Positions 44,930-55,800 of a stretch of DNA of 64,000 nucleotides are shown here, in pieces. Numbering within the stretch: position 1 is the first letter of the stretch; every line of letters starts with the position of its first letter. The notes beneath the pieces are model-generated. The model was given only the letters and a program-made list of their open reading frames with translations. It was not told the DNA's origin and did not search any database. The DNA is from Roseomonas sp. (lineage in GTDB: Bacteria > Pseudomonadota > Alphaproteobacteria > Acetobacterales > Acetobacteraceae), in contig JADCGA010000004.1 of the NCBI GenBank assembly GCA_020249265.1, positions 124,001-188,000 on the forward strand, read 5' to 3'. A program made the position numbers and the translations under genes.

Positions 44930-45461
44930 GCAGCCTGATCTGCCTCATCACGAAGGGCTTGAAGCCCGCATCGCGGAAGCGATCCTGCCCAGCCTGACGC
45001 AGCTTGGCTATGAGCTTGTGCGCGTACAGGTTTCCGGCAAGGAACGCCCCGTGGTGCAGATCATGGCGGACCGCGCTGATGAAGCGCCCTTCACCGTGGA
45101 AGATTGTGAGGCCATCAGCCACGCCGCGGGCGCGGTGCTGGATGTTGCGGACCCAATCCGCGGCGAATGGATGCTTGAAGTCTCCTCCGCCGGGATTGAT
45201 CGCCCGCTGACGCGGACCAAGGATTGGAACCGCTTCGCCGGCCATGTGGCGACGGTGGAGCTTTCCATCCCGTTTGATGGCCGCAAGCGTTTTCGCGGTA
45301 TTGCGCTTGGCGCTGATGACCAGGAAGCGCGGCTCAAGCTGGATGATGGTACTGAATTGGCGCTGCCGCGGGGCAATATCCGCCGCGCCAAGCTGGTGCT
45401 GACCGATGAATTGATCGCGGCGACGGCGAAAGCCGCTGGCCCAACAACGATGACCCATTAA
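44928..45461 (+). CDS. rimP: Ribosome maturation factor RimP
   Basis: A 177-residue protein needed for 30S subunit maturation. Motifs: [47 protein letters not shown], and [13 protein letters not shown], which is the family signature. No ATG or GTG precedes the conserved N-terminus. The possible starts are TTG 44928 (used here) and TTG 44922, both inside the T-tract of the attenuator, and there is no ribosome-binding site other than weak GGCCGCC. Translation is therefore tied to the leader structure. It lies 14 bp before nusA. Confidence 0.93.
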   Translation: MQPDLPHHEGLEARIAEAILPSLTQLGYELVRVQVSGKERPVVQIMADRADEAPFTVEDCEAISHAAGAVLDVADPIRGEWMLEVSSAGIDRPLTRTKDWNRFAGHVATVELSIPFDGRKRFRGIALGADDQEARLKLDDGTELALPRGNIRRAKLVLTDELIAATAKAAGPTTMTH

Positions 45462-45475
45462 CAGGAGAATGCGCC

Positions 45476-46999
45476 ATGGCCATTGACATCGCCATTGCCC
45501 GTCCGGAATTGCTGCAAGTGGCAGATGCCGTCGCGCGTGAAAAAATGATCGAGCGTGAGGAAGTGCTGGAAGCCATGGAACAGGCGATCCAGAAGGCTGG
45601 CCGCGCCAAATACGGGCTTGAGAAGGATATTCGCGCCACCATTGACCGCAAGGATGGCCGCGTGAAGCTGGAACGCTTCACCGAAGTGGTGGAAGCCGAA
45701 CCGGTTGAAAACGAAGCCACGCAAATTCCGCTGCGGATCGCGCAAAAGATCAAGCCCGGCATTCAGCTTGGCGAATTCATTGTGGACCCGCTGCCGCCGA
45801 TTGATTTCGGCCGCATCGCCGCACAAACCGCCAAGCAGGTGATTGTCCAGCGCGTGCGCGAAGTGGAACGCCGCAAGCAATTCGAAGAATACAAGGACCG
45901 CGTTGGCGAAATCATCAATGGCACGGTCAAGCGCACCGAATATGGTAACCTGATGGTGGAACTGGGCCGCGCCGAAGCGCTGCTGCGGCGCGATGAAACC
46001 ATCCCCCGCGAAGCCTTCCGTAATGGTGATCGCGTGCGCGCCTACATCTATGATGTGCGCGAAGAACCGCGCGGGCCGCAGATTTTCCTCTCCCGCACGC
46101 ATCCGGGGTTTCTCGCGAAGCTTTTCGCGCAGGAAGTGCCAGAAATTTATGATGGCATCATCGAAATCAAGGCCGTTGCGCGTGATCCCGGCAGCCGCGC
46201 CAAGATGGCAGTGATCAGCCGCGACAGTTCGATTGATCCCGTCGGCGCCTGCGTTGGTATGCGCGGGTCGCGCGTGCAGGCGGTGGTCGCTGAATTGCAG
46301 GGCGAAAAGATTGATATCATTCCCTGGTCGCAGGACCAGGCCACCTTCATTGTGAACGCACTCGCCCCTGCGGAAGTCAGCAAGGTGGTGTTGGATGATG
46401 AAGGCCGCCGCGTGGAAGTGGTGGTGCCCGATGATCAACTGAGCCTCGCCATCGGGCGTCGCGGGCAGAATGTGCGGCTTGCGTCGCAGCTCACGCGCTA
46501 TGATGTAGATATCCTGACGGAAGCCGAGGAAAGCGAACGCCGCCAGGAAGAATTCCGCCGCCGCACTGGGTTGTTTGTGGAAGCGCTTGATGTGGATGAT
46601 GTGATTGCGGGGCTTCTGGTGCAGGAAGGCTTCGGTTCCATCGAAGACATTGTGCAGGCCCCGGATGAGGAATTGGCCGAAATCGAAGGCTTTGATGAAA
46701 GTGTCGCTGCCGAATTGAAGCGCCGCGCTGAAGCCTTCATCGAAAAACGCGATGCTGAAATGGATGAAAAGCGCCGCGATCTTGGCGTGGATGATGTGCT
46801 GATTGATGTGGGTGGCTTCACGCCGGCGATGATGGTGACGCTTGGTGAAAAGGGCGTGAAGTCGCTGGAAGATCTGGCTGATCTCGCCGGGGATGAATTG
46901 GTGGAAATCCTTGGCGCCGAAGCGGTGGATGAGGAAACGGCCAATGCCATTGTCATGGAAGCTCGTCGTCGTGCCGGCTGGCTCGGCGATGAGGCATGA
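45476..46999 (+). CDS. nusA: Transcription termination/antitermination factor NusA
   Basis: A 507-residue RNA-polymerase-binding protein. In order: an N-terminal domain (residues about 1-130), S1 (about 135-200, starting VGEIINGTVKR), KH1 and KH2 (GACVGMRGSRVQAVVAEL and LAIGRRGQNVRLASQLT), and two C-terminal helix-hairpin-helix acidic repeats (LVQEGFGSIEDIVQA, LGEKGVKSLEDLADLAGDE). AGGAG precedes the ATG. As NusA acts at hairpin-dependent pauses and terminators, the attenuator in front of the operon could be its own target. Confidence 0.97.
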   Translation: MAIDIAIARPELLQVADAVAREKMIEREEVLEAMEQAIQKAGRAKYGLEKDIRATIDRKDGRVKLERFTEVVEAEPVENEATQIPLRIAQKIKPGIQLGEFIVDPLPPIDFGRIAAQTAKQVIVQRVREVERRKQFEEYKDRVGEIINGTVKRTEYGNLMVELGRAEALLRRDETIPREAFRNGDRVRAYIYDVREEPRGPQIFLSRTHPGFLAKLFAQEVPEIYDGIIEIKAVARDPGSRAKMAVISRDSSIDPVGACVGMRGSRVQAVVAELQGEKIDIIPWSQDQATFIVNALAPAEVSKVVLDDEGRRVEVVVPDDQLSLAIGRRGQNVRLASQLTRYDVDILTEAEESERRQEEFRRRTGLFVEALDVDDVIAGLLVQEGFGSIEDIVQAPDEELAEIEGFDESVAAELKRRAEAFIEKRDAEMDEKRRDLGVDDVLIDVGGFTPAMMVTLGEKGVKSLEDLADLAGDELVEILGAEAVDEETANAIVMEARRRAGWLGDEA

Positions 47000-47008
47000 G
47001 GCACGGCC

Positions 47009-47623
47009 CTGAGCGAAGCCACCGCCCTGCCGGAGGAAGATGAGCCCGAAAAGGGCCCACTTCGCCGTTGCATCGTCACACGCGAAAGCCTGCCCAAGGC
47101 GGAGATGATCCGTTTTGTGCTGGGGCCGGGGCGCGAAATCCTGCCCGATCTTGCTGAAAAGCTGCCGGGGCGGGGAATGTGGTTGAGCGCGCGGGGCGAT
47201 GTGCTAGAAGGCGCCATCAGCCGTGGGGCCTTTACGCGCGCAGCGCGCGGCCCCGTGGTTGTTCCGCCCGGTCTTCCGGCGTTGCTGCAACAGGGCCTCC
47301 GCACCAGGATTGCCGATCTGCTGGGGCTCGCGCGCCGGGCGGGTCAGGCGGTGGCGGGCTGGCAGGCGGTGCGGGAATGGCGCGCCGCGGATCGAATTGC
47401 CTTGCTGGTGCAGGCCAAGGATGGCAGCCCGGCAGAGCGAGAACGCCTCTCTGGCGGTGGCATGGCGGCGATTGCGCCGCTTTCCGCCGCTGAATTGGGG
47501 CGGGTTTTTGGGCGTGACCACATTGTTCATGTGGCGGTCGCGCCGGGCCGTTTGGCGGAAGCCATCCGGTCTGAGGCGGGTAGGCTTTCTGGCCTTTCCC
47601 CGTCAGAAGTGTCTAAATCCTAA
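47009..47623 (+). CDS. ylxR: YlxR/DUF448 RNA-binding domain fused to an L7Ae-like domain, probable CTG start
   Basis: A 204-residue protein. The N-terminal DUF448 domain shows RRCIVTRESLPKAEMIRFVLGPG, GRGMWLSARGDVLE and GAFTRAAR; the C-terminal half (LRTRIADLLGLARRAGQAV) resembles L7Ae/L30e-type RNA-binding proteins, a fusion common in alphaproteobacteria. The first ATG (47105) would cut away the essential CIVTRE strand. No ATG, GTG or TTG exists between the nusA stop and that motif. CTG at 47009, reading LSEATALPEE and preceded by GAGG at seven bases, is the likely start. It sits between nusA and infB, as usual. Confidence 0.88.
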   Translation: MSEATALPEEDEPEKGPLRRCIVTRESLPKAEMIRFVLGPGREILPDLAEKLPGRGMWLSARGDVLEGAISRGAFTRAARGPVVVPPGLPALLQQGLRTRIADLLGLARRAGQAVAGWQAVREWRAADRIALLVQAKDGSPAERERLSGGGMAAIAPLSAAELGRVFGRDHIVHVAVAPGRLAEAIRSEAGRLSGLSPSEVSKS

Positions 47624-47682
47624 GGCTGGCCGGGTTATGCGGCGGCTCAATGTGTATCAGATGATCGGGTTCAAAGCGGCGA

Positions 47683-50670
47683 ATGAGTGACCAGAACGAG
47701 CAGGACGCGGGTAAAAGCAGGCTGAGCCTTCGGCCCGGCGGACGCCTCGAGCTTGGCAAGACGGTGGATGCGGGTAGCGTCCGCCAATCCTTCAGCCATG
47801 GCCGATCTAAGACCGTACAGGTCGAGGTCGTCAAAAAGCGCGCAGCACCGCCAAGCCCGGTGCGGCCTGGCATTGGTGTGCCCGCCGCACGCGCACTTGG
47901 CCCGGCACCCGCCGCGCCCGCACCCGCCGCAGCCGCAGCCCCCGCACCAGCGCCAGCACCCGCCGCGGCGCCACCCCCGCCGCCTGCACCAGTGGCCGAG
48001 GCGCCTTTGGCGCCCGCGCCTCCGCCGGCAACCTTCGCTGCGCCTGAGCCAAACCCAGCCGTGGCAGCGCCCGCTGATCCGCCGCCTGCGCCTGCCCTTG
48101 AACCAGTGGCAGTAGTAGCGACACCTGCGCCGGCAGCCCCGGCGCCCGCACCAGCCCCTGCACCAAGTGCAACCCGCGTGGCGATGGCGCCACCCCCCTC
48201 TGCCCGGCCCGGCGTCGCATCAGGGCGTCCTGGCGCAGGGGGCGCAGGCCGCCAAGGCGCGGGTGGCCAAGCAGGCCGCACCGCCAGCACGGGTCGCCCT
48301 CTGACCCAGTCAGAACTCGCCACCCGCCAGCGCGTGCTGGAAGAAAACCGTCGCGTGGAAGCGCAACGCCAACGCGAAGATCGTGAGCGCCAGGCGCTGA
48401 TGGTGCGTTCGGCTGCCGAAGAAGCCGCGCGCCGTGTGGAAGAAGAAGCCCGCGCCAAGGAAGAAGCGGCCCGCCGGGCTGAGGAAGAAGCCCGCGCTGC
48501 GGTAGAAGCGGCCCGCCGCCCCGCCCCCGCAGCGCAAGCCGCCGCGGCACCCTCCGCAGCTCCTGGGCGCGCGCCGGCTGGTGCGCCCGCGCGCAGGCCA
48601 ACCACGCCTTCAGAGCCACCGGTGAAGCTGACGCTCAAGGCGCGTGCGCCATCCGATGAGGACGAGGATGGGCCACGCCGCCCAGCCATGCGACGCCCCG
48701 GAGCGGCGGCAGGACCCGCCAAGCGCTTGGCGCCTGCGCCCGTGAAGAAACCCCCAGCCGGGGCAGATCGGCGCCGCGAAGGCCGCATTGATGTGGCGGC
48801 AGCGCTGGAAGGTGAGGATGAACGTACGCGTTCCATCGCCTCTGTCCGGCGTGCGCGTGAACGTGAACGGCGCCAGCAGGAATTGGCGCGGCTGCGTTCC
48901 GGTACCGAACGCGTGGTGCGTGATGTGGTGGTACCGGAAAGCATCACCGTGCAGGAATTGGCCAATCGTATGGCTGCCCGTGGTGGGGATGTGGTGAAAA
49001 GCCTCTTCCGCATGGGCGTCATGGCAACGCTGACGCAAAGCATTGATGCCGATACGGCCGAATTGGTCGTGCAGGAATTCGGCCATCGGGTGAAGCGCGT
49101 CAGCGAAGCTGATGTCGAAATGGGCCTTGAAGGTGCTGAGGATGCGGATACGGAATTGCTGCCGCGTCCGCCCGTGGTCACCATCATGGGACATGTCGAT
49201 CACGGCAAAACCAGCCTTTTGGATGCGCTGCGCAAGACCGATGTTGTCGCGCATGAAGCGGGTGGTATCACCCAGCATATCGGCGCCTATCAGATCACGG
49301 TGCCGGCAGGTGATCGCGTTACCTTCATTGATACGCCTGGCCATGAAGCCTTCACCGCCATGCGCGCGCGTGGTGCATCGGTGACCGATATGGTGGTGCT
49401 GGTTGTGGCGGCTGATGATGGCGTCATGCCGCAAACGGTGGAAGCCATCCGGCATGCGCGCGCGGCCAAGGTGCCTTTGATTGTCGCGGTCAATAAGATT
49501 GATAAGCCTGGCGTGAAGCCCGAACGCGTGAAGCAGGAATTGCTGCAACACGAAATCGTGGTGGAAAGCCTGGGCGGCGAAACCCAGGAAATCGAGGTTT
49601 CGGCGACCCAAAGGATCAACCTGGACAAGCTGCTGGAAGCGATTTCGCTACAAGCGGAAATCCTGGATCTGCGCGCCAATCCGGACCGTGCTGCGGAAGG
49701 CACCGTCATTGAAAGCAAGCTCGACCGCGGGCGTGGTCCTGTGGCGACAGTGCTGGTGCAGAAGGGTACGCTAAAGCAGGGTGACATTGTGGTGGCCGGC
49801 GCCGAATGGGGCCGCGTGCGCGCCATGTTGGATGATAAGGGCCGACCGCTGAAGGATGCCGGGCCTTCCTTGCCGGTCGAAATCCTGGGCCTTTCCGGCG
49901 TGCCGACGGCGGGCGAGAATTTCATTGCCGTTGAAAACGAAGCCCGCGCGCGGGAAATTTCCGAATTCCGTCAGCGCAAGCTGCGTGACAAGGCGACCGC
50001 CACCGCAGGTGCCGGTCGCGGCAGCCTGACCGATATGCTGGCCCGCATCCAGGCGGGTGAGCAGAAGGAAGTGGCCGTTGTGGTGAAGGCCGATGTGCAG
50101 GGTAGCTCGGAAGCCATTGGTGTCACGCTCGGCAAGCTTGGCAATGAAGAAGTGCGCGTGCGCGTGCTGCATAGCGCCGTGGGCCAGATTACGGAATCTG
50201 ATATCCAGCTTGCCAAGGCATCGGATGCGGTGATCGTTGCCTTCAATGTGCGCGCTACGTCACAGGCGCGTGATCTGGCAACCCGCGAAGGGGTGGAGAT
50301 TCGCTATTACTCCATCATCTATGAAGTCGCCGATGACATTGAAAAGCTGGTCAAGGGCAAGCTGGCGCCGGTACAGCGCGAAAAATTCCTGGGCTATGCG
50401 CAGATTTTGCAGGTCTTCGAAGTCAAGCGCATCGGCAAGGTTGCCGGCTGCCGTATCACGGAAGGCCAGGTCAAGCGCGGTGCCGGGGTGCGGTTGCTGC
50501 GCGATGGCGTCGTGATCCATCAGGGCGAATTGTCCACGCTGCGGCGCTTCAAGGATGATGTGCGCGAAGTGGGCAATGGCCTGGAATGCGGCATGTCCTT
50601 TGCCAATTACGATGATATCCGCATTGGCGATCAGATCGAATGCTATGAGACGGAGACGGTAGCGGGCTGA
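47683..50670 (+). CDS. infB: Translation initiation factor IF-2
   Basis: A 995-residue GTPase that places initiator tRNA on the 30S subunit. About 480 N-terminal residues are variable: an alanine/proline-rich stretch (residues about 60-190) and charged coiled-coil-like [19 protein letters not shown]. The GTPase core starts with the G1 loop GHVDHGKT at residue 503, then DTPGHEAF (G3) and NKID (G4), followed by domains II to IV. The long Ala/Pro region makes it larger than the E. coli protein. ATG 47683 has no clear ribosome-binding site. Confidence 0.97.
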   Translation: MSDQNEQDAGKSRLSLRPGGRLELGKTVDAGSVRQSFSHGRSKTVQVEVVKKRAAPPSPVRPGIGVPAARALGPAPAAPAPAAAAAPAPAPAPAAAPPPPPAPVAEAPLAPAPPPATFAAPEPNPAVAAPADPPPAPALEPVAVVATPAPAAPAPAPAPAPSATRVAMAPPPSARPGVASGRPGAGGAGRQGAGGQAGRTASTGRPLTQSELATRQRVLEENRRVEAQRQREDRERQALMVRSAAEEAARRVEEEARAKEEAARRAEEEARAAVEAARRPAPAAQAAAAPSAAPGRAPAGAPARRPTTPSEPPVKLTLKARAPSDEDEDGPRRPAMRRPGAAAGPAKRLAPAPVKKPPAGADRRREGRIDVAAALEGEDERTRSIASVRRARERERRQQELARLRSGTERVVRDVVVPESITVQELANRMAARGGDVVKSLFRMGVMATLTQSIDADTAELVVQEFGHRVKRVSEADVEMGLEGAEDADTELLPRPPVVTIMGHVDHGKTSLLDALRKTDVVAHEAGGITQHIGAYQITVPAGDRVTFIDTPGHEAFTAMRARGASVTDMVVLVVAADDGVMPQTVEAIRHARAAKVPLIVAVNKIDKPGVKPERVKQELLQHEIVVESLGGETQEIEVSATQRINLDKLLEAISLQAEILDLRANPDRAAEGTVIESKLDRGRGPVATVLVQKGTLKQGDIVVAGAEWGRVRAMLDDKGRPLKDAGPSLPVEILGLSGVPTAGENFIAVENEARAREISEFRQRKLRDKATATAGAGRGSLTDMLARIQAGEQKEVAVVVKADVQGSSEAIGVTLGKLGNEEVRVRVLHSAVGQITESDIQLAKASDAVIVAFNVRATSQARDLATREGVEIRYYSIIYEVADDIEKLVKGKLAPVQREKFLGYAQILQVFEVKRIGKVAGCRITEGQVKRGAGVRLLRDGVVIHQGELSTLRRFKDDVREVGNGLECGMSFANYDDIRIGDQIECYETETVAG

Positions 50671-50737
50671 AGAAGCCCAAAGCCGTCCCGCCTTTTTGGC
50701 AAGCCTGGATCGCAAGACCCAGGCAGGGAAATTGTTC

Positions 50738-51160
50738 ATGAGCAAGCATCAGCATCAAGGCCGGGCGGAAGGCCCTTCCCAGCGGCAATTGCGCGTGGCG
50801 GAAGAAGTGCGCCATGCGCTTTCCGCCACCTTTGCGCGTGAGGAATTCCGCGATCCCGCTTTACAGGGCGTGCATCTGACGGTCACGGAAGTGCGCGCCT
50901 CACCGGATTTGAAGCATATGACAGCCTTTGTCGCCGCACTCGGGCGGGAAGTGACCAAGGAAGAATTGGGCGGCCTCAGGCGCGTGAGTTCTTTTCTGCG
51001 CCGCGAGGTTTCTCATGCCGTGCGGCTGAAATTCGCGCCCAATCTGCATTTCCAGCCTGATACTGCGCTTGATTACGCCATGCATATTGATGAAGTGATG
51101 CGCCGGCCGGAAGTGCAGCGCGACCTGCAAGCCAAGCCCGATGAGGATGACAAGGCATGA
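50738..51160 (+). CDS. rbfA: Ribosome-binding factor RbfA
   Basis: A 140-residue cold-shock and 16S rRNA processing factor. The KH-like fold is recognisable from [22 protein letters not shown], the [21 protein letters not shown] strand and [29 protein letters not shown] precedes the ATG at 50738; an upstream in-frame start at 50696 has no support. The last four bases overlap truB (ATGA). Confidence 0.95.
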   Translation: MSKHQHQGRAEGPSQRQLRVAEEVRHALSATFAREEFRDPALQGVHLTVTEVRASPDLKHMTAFVAALGREVTKEELGGLRRVSSFLRREVSHAVRLKFAPNLHFQPDTALDYAMHIDEVMRRPEVQRDLQAKPDEDDKA

Positions 51161-52146
51161 GCGAGGCTCGCGAAAAGCGCCCTGGCCCACCGCGCGGCAA
51201 ACACCGCCAGCACAAGAAGCCGAAAGGTCTTGCGCTGGATGGTTGGCTGATCATTGACAAGCCAACGGGTGTGGGTTCGACCGATGTGGTCACGCTGTGC
51301 AAGCGCGGCTTCAATGCGCAGAAATGCGGCCATGGCGGCACGCTTGATCCGCTGGCCACGGGCGTGCTGCCAATTGCCTTTGGTGCCGCGACGAAGACCG
51401 TGCCTTATGTGATGGATGGCACGAAGACCTATCGCTTCACGCTGACATTCGGCGAAGCGCGGGATTCTGATGATGCCGATGGCAAGGTGATCGCGACATC
51501 AGATGCGCGGCCCGATGACGCCACCATCCAAGCCGCGCTGCCGCAATTCATCGGCGATATCATGCAGGTGCCGCCGATATTCTCGGCCATCAAGGTGGCG
51601 GGCGAACGTGCCTATGATCTGGCGCGCGCGGGCGAGATTCCGGAATTGGCGCCGCGCCCGGCCAGGGTTGATCGGTTTGAACTGATTGAGCGGCCCGATG
51701 CCGATACCGCCGTGTTCTTCGTTGAATCCGGCAAGGGCGTTTATATGCGTAGCCTGGCGCGAGACATCGCGCTTGCCTGCGGCACGGTTGGGCATATCAC
51801 GGCGCTGCGCCGCATGCGCGTGGGCCCATTTCACGAAAAAGATGCCGTGGCCCTGGACAAGATCGCCGTTTCCGGCGATACGCCCCCCCCTTCCCCGGCG
51901 CTTCTGTTGCCGGTGACGACCGCGCTGGCCGACATCCCGGCGCTGGCCCTCACCGAAGCGGAAGCCGCGCGGCTCTCATTCGGCCAGCATATCCCGCTGG
52001 TTGATGTCATGGGCCGCGTACCGCGTGAGGCCAACCTCGATGGGGGCCTGGCCAGAGCGATGGTGGGGGGGCGCCTGATGGGTCTGGCCCGCTTGGAAGA
52101 AGGCTTGTTGAAGCCAGAGCGGTGGTTGGGTCAGGGCGATTCTTGA
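51157..52146 (+). CDS. truB: tRNA pseudouridine(55) synthase TruB
   Basis: A 329-residue enzyme making pseudouridine 55 in the T-loop of tRNAs. The catalytic aspartate is D64 in [12 protein letters not shown], and the [17 protein letters not shown] and [19 protein letters not shown] blocks fit the family. The N-terminus is basic ([18 protein letters not shown]). Translation is coupled to rbfA by ATGA. A hairpin lies between its stop and rpsO. Confidence 0.96.
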   Translation: MSEAREKRPGPPRGKHRQHKKPKGLALDGWLIIDKPTGVGSTDVVTLCKRGFNAQKCGHGGTLDPLATGVLPIAFGAATKTVPYVMDGTKTYRFTLTFGEARDSDDADGKVIATSDARPDDATIQAALPQFIGDIMQVPPIFSAIKVAGERAYDLARAGEIPELAPRPARVDRFELIERPDADTAVFFVESGKGVYMRSLARDIALACGTVGHITALRRMRVGPFHEKDAVALDKIAVSGDTPPPSPALLLPVTTALADIPALALTEAEAARLSFGQHIPLVDVMGRVPREANLDGGLARAMVGGRLMGLARLEEGLLKPERWLGQGDS

Positions 52147-52153
52147 ACCATTG

Positions 52154-52168
52154 CCGGGCCATGCCCGG
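52154..52168 (+). promoter_or_regulatory. Hairpin before the rpsO ribosome-binding site
   Basis: CCGGGC-CAT-GCCCGG, a perfect 6-bp stem with a three-base loop, ends 17 bases before the rpsO ATG and just ahead of GAGAGGAGAA. S15 represses its own translation in several bacteria by binding such leaders; here this is an inference from position. Confidence 0.45.
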
Positions 52169-52185
52169 ACGAGAGGAGAAATCCG

Positions 52186-52455
52186 ATGTCGATCACCGCG
52201 GAGCGTCGCACGACGCTTATTTCCGAATACGCCATCAAGCCGGGCGATACTGGCAGCCCGGAAGTGCAGGTAGCCCTGCTTTCTGAGCGCATTGTCAACC
52301 TGACCGAGCATCTGAAGACCCATGCCAAGGATTTCCATTCCCGGCGCGGCTTGCTCGTGCTGGTGGGTCAGCGCCGTGGCTTGCTGGATTACGTGAAAAA
52401 GACGGACCAGAAGCGCTATGAGACGCTGATTGGCCGGCTTGGGCTGCGTCGGTAA
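52186..52455 (+). CDS. rpsO: 30S ribosomal protein S15
   Basis: An 89-residue ribosomal protein of standard length. Typical segments: [27 protein letters not shown] and [24 protein letters not shown]. The ribosome-binding site GAGGAG is strong. The gene closes the nusA-infB operon at the terminator 30 bp downstream; in many bacteria pnp would follow directly. Confidence 0.98.
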   Translation: MSITAERRTTLISEYAIKPGDTGSPEVQVALLSERIVNLTEHLKTHAKDFHSRRGLLVLVGQRRGLLDYVKKTDQKRYETLIGRLGLRR

Positions 52456-52485
52456 GCTTTTCCGTCTGGCGGTTACCGCCAATGG

Positions 52486-52513
52486 AAAAAAGGGGGTCTC
52501 GGCCCCCTTTTTT
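52486..52513 (+). terminator. Strong bidirectional terminator after rpsO
   Basis: AAAAAAGGGGG-TCTCGG-CCCCCTTTTTT: a five G-C stem (eleven pairs with the A/T extension) with T-runs on both strands. It serves rpsO on the plus strand and the DUF4412-like gene on the minus strand. Confidence 0.92.
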
Positions 52514-52527
52514 GCTGTTCGGCGCCC

Positions 52528-53118
52528 TTAATTTTTGCGGGCTGGCGGCATACCCGGCAGCATTCCCCCAGGCATCTGCATCGAAGGCACCCCCGCCGGG
52601 CGCTGGAAGCGCGCAATATCCTGCGGGCCATAGGTCACGCGCAAAGCCTCAAGCGCGCCCTGCACACCCGGGGCGCTGCCTTGGGAACGCAACATCACCC
52701 CATCATCGGTGAAGCAACCGGTGCCGGAACCCTGCGGCCCCTCATGGCGCCAATTCGTGCAGGCAACACCTGCCACGCGATCCGCCCCAAGCTTGGTGAA
52801 GCGCGCGGATTCGAGCGCGCGCACATGGCTCGCCGCCTGGGCCATGGGGATATCCATCACCATGGGCTGGGGTATTTGCATGACCATGAAACCCTTCTGC
52901 CCGGCGAAATCGGCAATGGTGTAGCCCATGCCCGGCAGTTCCACGCGCATCAGGCGCGGCGCCGCCGCCCAGGCCATGGTCACTTCCTGCATGGGGCCGG
53001 CGCCCGAAACCCGATAGGTCACGGCGACATCGCGGTTTGGGAAAAGCCGCGGCGCTTCCTGTGCCAAAGCGGGCAGGCTGAGCGTAAAGGCCATTATGGC
53101 CCCGAACAAGGATCGCAT
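52528..53118 (-). CDS. Exported protein of unknown function, DUF4412-like
   Basis: A 196-residue protein with a signal peptide ([19 protein letters not shown]) and a beta-rich mature part. Lines such as [45 protein letters not shown] and [13 protein letters not shown] resemble DUF4412 (LolA-like) proteins, which often contain a short cysteine pair, here CTNW and GCFTDD. The end is methionine/proline-rich ([17 protein letters not shown]). GAGGAGAAG precedes the ATG at 53118. It splits the usual rpsO-pnp pair, on the opposite strand. Confidence 0.7.
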   Translation of the reverse strand: MRSLFGAIMAFTLSLPALAQEAPRLFPNRDVAVTYRVSGAGPMQEVTMAWAAAPRLMRVELPGMGYTIADFAGQKGFMVMQIPQPMVMDIPMAQAASHVRALESARFTKLGADRVAGVACTNWRHEGPQGSGTGCFTDDGVMLRSQGSAPGVQGALEALRVTYGPQDIARFQRPAGVPSMQMPGGMLPGMPPARKN

Positions 53119-53591
53119 CGGCTTCTCCTCAATATGCACCCCAAGGCGGGTCAGGCACCCTTATGGCCCAGGATTGCGGCGAAATTCGTAACATTCGCGG
53201 GCTTTCGCCCGGCCCCCGCAAGTTTCCTGTGGTATTTTTCCGTAATCCGCGCCATATGCGCCCCTGGTGCTGCCCGGCCGGAAGCCGGGGCGCCAACCGC
53301 CGCGCACGCTGCGGGTTAGGACAGTTCTTCAAGTCGTGGCTTCGGATAGGGACCACCGCGGCGTTTCCGGCCACATGGGCGGCCTTCCCGTCGCGCCTAT
53401 CCGCGATGGGCCCACCCCATGCCGCCCGAGACGCCGATAAAACGGCCCCGCCACCGAGTATCCTCGGCGCTTTCCTGTCTTTACCCTTCGCGTCGCATTC
53501 CGGGGCCACCAGGCCCCTTCTGCCGCGCTGTCGCCCAAAGGGGGCTCAGCGTGGTTCGCGCTGGCATGGGCCAGCGCCCGAGAGGATGACG
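53119..53591 (+). promoter_or_regulatory. Long structured leader of pnp (473 bp without a gene)
   Basis: No convincing gene lies here; an open frame continuing upstream of pnp has no conserved content. The stretch is rich in hairpins, notably GGGGCC-ACCA-GGCCCC (53502-53517) and GCGCTGGC-ATGG-GCCAGCGC (53558-53577), the second ending one base before the pnp ribosome-binding region GAGAGGA. In E. coli pnp mRNA is autoregulated by cleavage of a leader stem; a comparable control is plausible here. The promoters of pnp and of the divergent DUF4412-like gene must also lie in this stretch; I could not assign boxes. Confidence 0.55.
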
Positions 53592-55784
53592 ATGTTCGAA
53601 AATTACTTCCGCAAGGAAATCGCCTGGGGCGGCAAGACCCTGGTTCTGGAAAGCGGCAAGATCGCCCGCCAGGCCGATGGTGCAGTGATGGCGCGTTTGG
53701 GTGACACGATTGTGCTTTGCACCGCTGTCGGTGCGCGTTCCGCGAAGCCGGGGCAGGATTTCTTCCCGCTCACCGTGCATTACCAGGAAAAGACCTTCGC
53801 CGCCGGCAAGATCCCGGGCGGCTTCTTCAAGCGTGAAGGCCGGCCTTCCGAATTCGAAACCCTGACATCGCGCCTGATTGACCGCCCGATCCGCCCGCTT
53901 TTCCCTGAAGGCTTCCGCAATGAAGTCCAGGTGGTTGCTACCGTCCTGTCGCATGATCTGGAAAATGATCCCGATATCGTCGCCCTGGTGGGTTGCTCCG
54001 CCGCGCTGACGCTTTCCGGCATTCCCTTCTTTGGCCCGGTCGGCGCGGCGCGCGTTGGCTATATCAACGGCGCCTATGTGCTGAACCCGACTGCTGATCA
54101 GCGCAAGGAAAGCGTGCTGGATCTGGTGCTGGCCGGCACTGCCGAAGGCGTGTTGATGGTGGAATCGGAAGCGAGCGAATTGACGGAAGAAGTCATGCTC
54201 GGCGCCGTCACCTTCGGCCATGCTTCCTTCCAGCCGGTGATCCAGGCGATCATTGAATTGGCGGAAGTTGCCTCCAAGGAACCCTGGCCGCTGCCGGAAC
54301 CCTCGGAAGCTGAAGTGGCGCTCAAGAAGCGCATCGCCGAATTGGGCCGCGCCGATATGGCCGTTGCCTATACGGAAATACAAAAGCTGGTCCGCCAGGA
54401 TAAGGTGGGCGTGGTGAAAAAGAAGGTGATCGCCGCCCTTGAAGCCGAAGGTGCGGATGTGAACCTGGCGAAGGGCTTGCTCAAGGAATTGGAAGCGGAT
54501 GTGGTCCGCAACAACATCCTCGACACCGGCAAGCGCATTGACGGGCGTGATACACGCACCGTCCGCCCCATCATGGCAGAAGTTGGCGTGCTGCCGCGCG
54601 CGCATGGCTCGGCGCTGTTCACCCGCGGTGAAACCCAGGCGCTTTGTGTGGCAACACTCGGCACCGGCCAGGATGAGCAGGTGATTGATGCGCTCGCGGG
54701 TGAATACCGCGAAGATTTCATGCTGCATTACAATTTCCCGCCCTATTCGGTGAATGAAACGGGCCGCATGGGCAGCCCCGGCCGGCGTGAAGTGGGCCAT
54801 GGCAAGCTTGCCTGGCGCGCCATTCATCCGCTGCTGCCGGAAAAGGACAAATTCCCCTACACGGTGCGCGTTGTCTCCGAAATTACCGAAAGCAATGGGT
54901 CATCTTCCATGGCGACGGTCTGCGGGACCTCGCTTTCCATGATGGATGCCGGCGTGCCGCTGAAGCGCCCCTGCGCTGGTATCGCCATGGGCCTGATCAA
55001 GGAAGATCGCGGCTTCGCGGTGTTGTCCGATATTCTGGGTGACGAAGATCACCTCGGCGATATGGATTTCAAGGTGGCCGGGACGGAAGTGGGGATCACC
55101 TCGCTTCAGATGGACATCAAGATCACCTCCATCACGCCAGAGATCATGAGGATCGCGGTGGAACAGGCGCGTGAAGGCCGGCTGCATATCCTTGGCGAAA
55201 TGGCCAAGGGGCTTACGGGCGCGCGCACCGATGTGGCGGCCACCGCGCCGCGTATCACCGTGATCAATGTGCCGAAGGACAAGATCCGCGATGTGATCGG
55301 CTCCGGCGGCAAGGTCATTCGTGAAATCACGGAACAGACCGGCACGAAGGTGGATATTGAAGATGATGGCACCATCAAGGTTGCCGCCACCAGCATTGAA
55401 GCCGCGCAGCGCGCCATTGATTGGATCCGTGGCATTGTGGCGGAACCGGAAATCGGTGTGATCTATAACGGAAAGGTCGTGAAGACCGCCGATTTCGGCG
55501 CCTTCGTGAATTTTCTCGGCGCCAAGGATGGGCTGGTTCATATCTCGGAACTCGCGAATGACCGCGTGAACAAGACCACCGATATCGTCAAGGACGGCGA
55601 TGCGGTGAAGGTCAAGGTGATTGGCTTTGATGAACGCGGCAAGGTGAAGCTTTCCATGCGCGTTGTGGATCAGGCGACGGGTGCGGATATTACCGAACAG
55701 GTCGGCGCCAAGCGCCCGCGCCCGGAAGGTGATGACCGGCGCGGCGGTGAGCGTGGCGAACGCCGCGACCGTCCGCGGGATTGA
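53592..55784 (+). CDS. pnp: Polyribonucleotide nucleotidyltransferase (PNPase)
   Basis: A 730-residue 3'-5' phosphorolytic exoribonuclease of the RNA degradosome. It has two RNase PH domains (first near [19 protein letters not shown], second near [15 protein letters not shown], with the catalytic region [16 protein letters not shown]), a KH domain ([15 protein letters not shown]) and an S1 domain ([20 protein letters not shown]). The last 20 residues are arginine/glycine-rich. ATG 53592 is used because GAGAGGA stands five bases upstream; ATG 53586 is close behind. It is transcribed apart from rpsO. Confidence 0.97.
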   Translation: MFENYFRKEIAWGGKTLVLESGKIARQADGAVMARLGDTIVLCTAVGARSAKPGQDFFPLTVHYQEKTFAAGKIPGGFFKREGRPSEFETLTSRLIDRPIRPLFPEGFRNEVQVVATVLSHDLENDPDIVALVGCSAALTLSGIPFFGPVGAARVGYINGAYVLNPTADQRKESVLDLVLAGTAEGVLMVESEASELTEEVMLGAVTFGHASFQPVIQAIIELAEVASKEPWPLPEPSEAEVALKKRIAELGRADMAVAYTEIQKLVRQDKVGVVKKKVIAALEAEGADVNLAKGLLKELEADVVRNNILDTGKRIDGRDTRTVRPIMAEVGVLPRAHGSALFTRGETQALCVATLGTGQDEQVIDALAGEYREDFMLHYNFPPYSVNETGRMGSPGRREVGHGKLAWRAIHPLLPEKDKFPYTVRVVSEITESNGSSSMATVCGTSLSMMDAGVPLKRPCAGIAMGLIKEDRGFAVLSDILGDEDHLGDMDFKVAGTEVGITSLQMDIKITSITPEIMRIAVEQAREGRLHILGEMAKGLTGARTDVAATAPRITVINVPKDKIRDVIGSGGKVIREITEQTGTKVDIEDDGTIKVAATSIEAAQRAIDWIRGIVAEPEIGVIYNGKVVKTADFGAFVNFLGAKDGLVHISELANDRVNKTTDIVKDGDAVKVKVIGFDERGKVKLSMRVVDQATGADITEQVGAKRPRPEGDDRRGGERGERRDRPRD

Positions 55785-55800
55785 TCCTGCCTAACCGGCC

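Noticed and set aside
47613..49187. 524-codon minus-strand open frame over infB
   Set aside because: Low-complexity Ser/Gly/Ala translation opposite the IF-2 Ala/Pro region; no start signal and no conserved motif.
53163..53591. N-terminal extension of pnp by 143 codons
   Set aside because: PNPase starts at MFENYF with a good ribosome-binding site; the extension is Arg/Pro-rich leader sequence.
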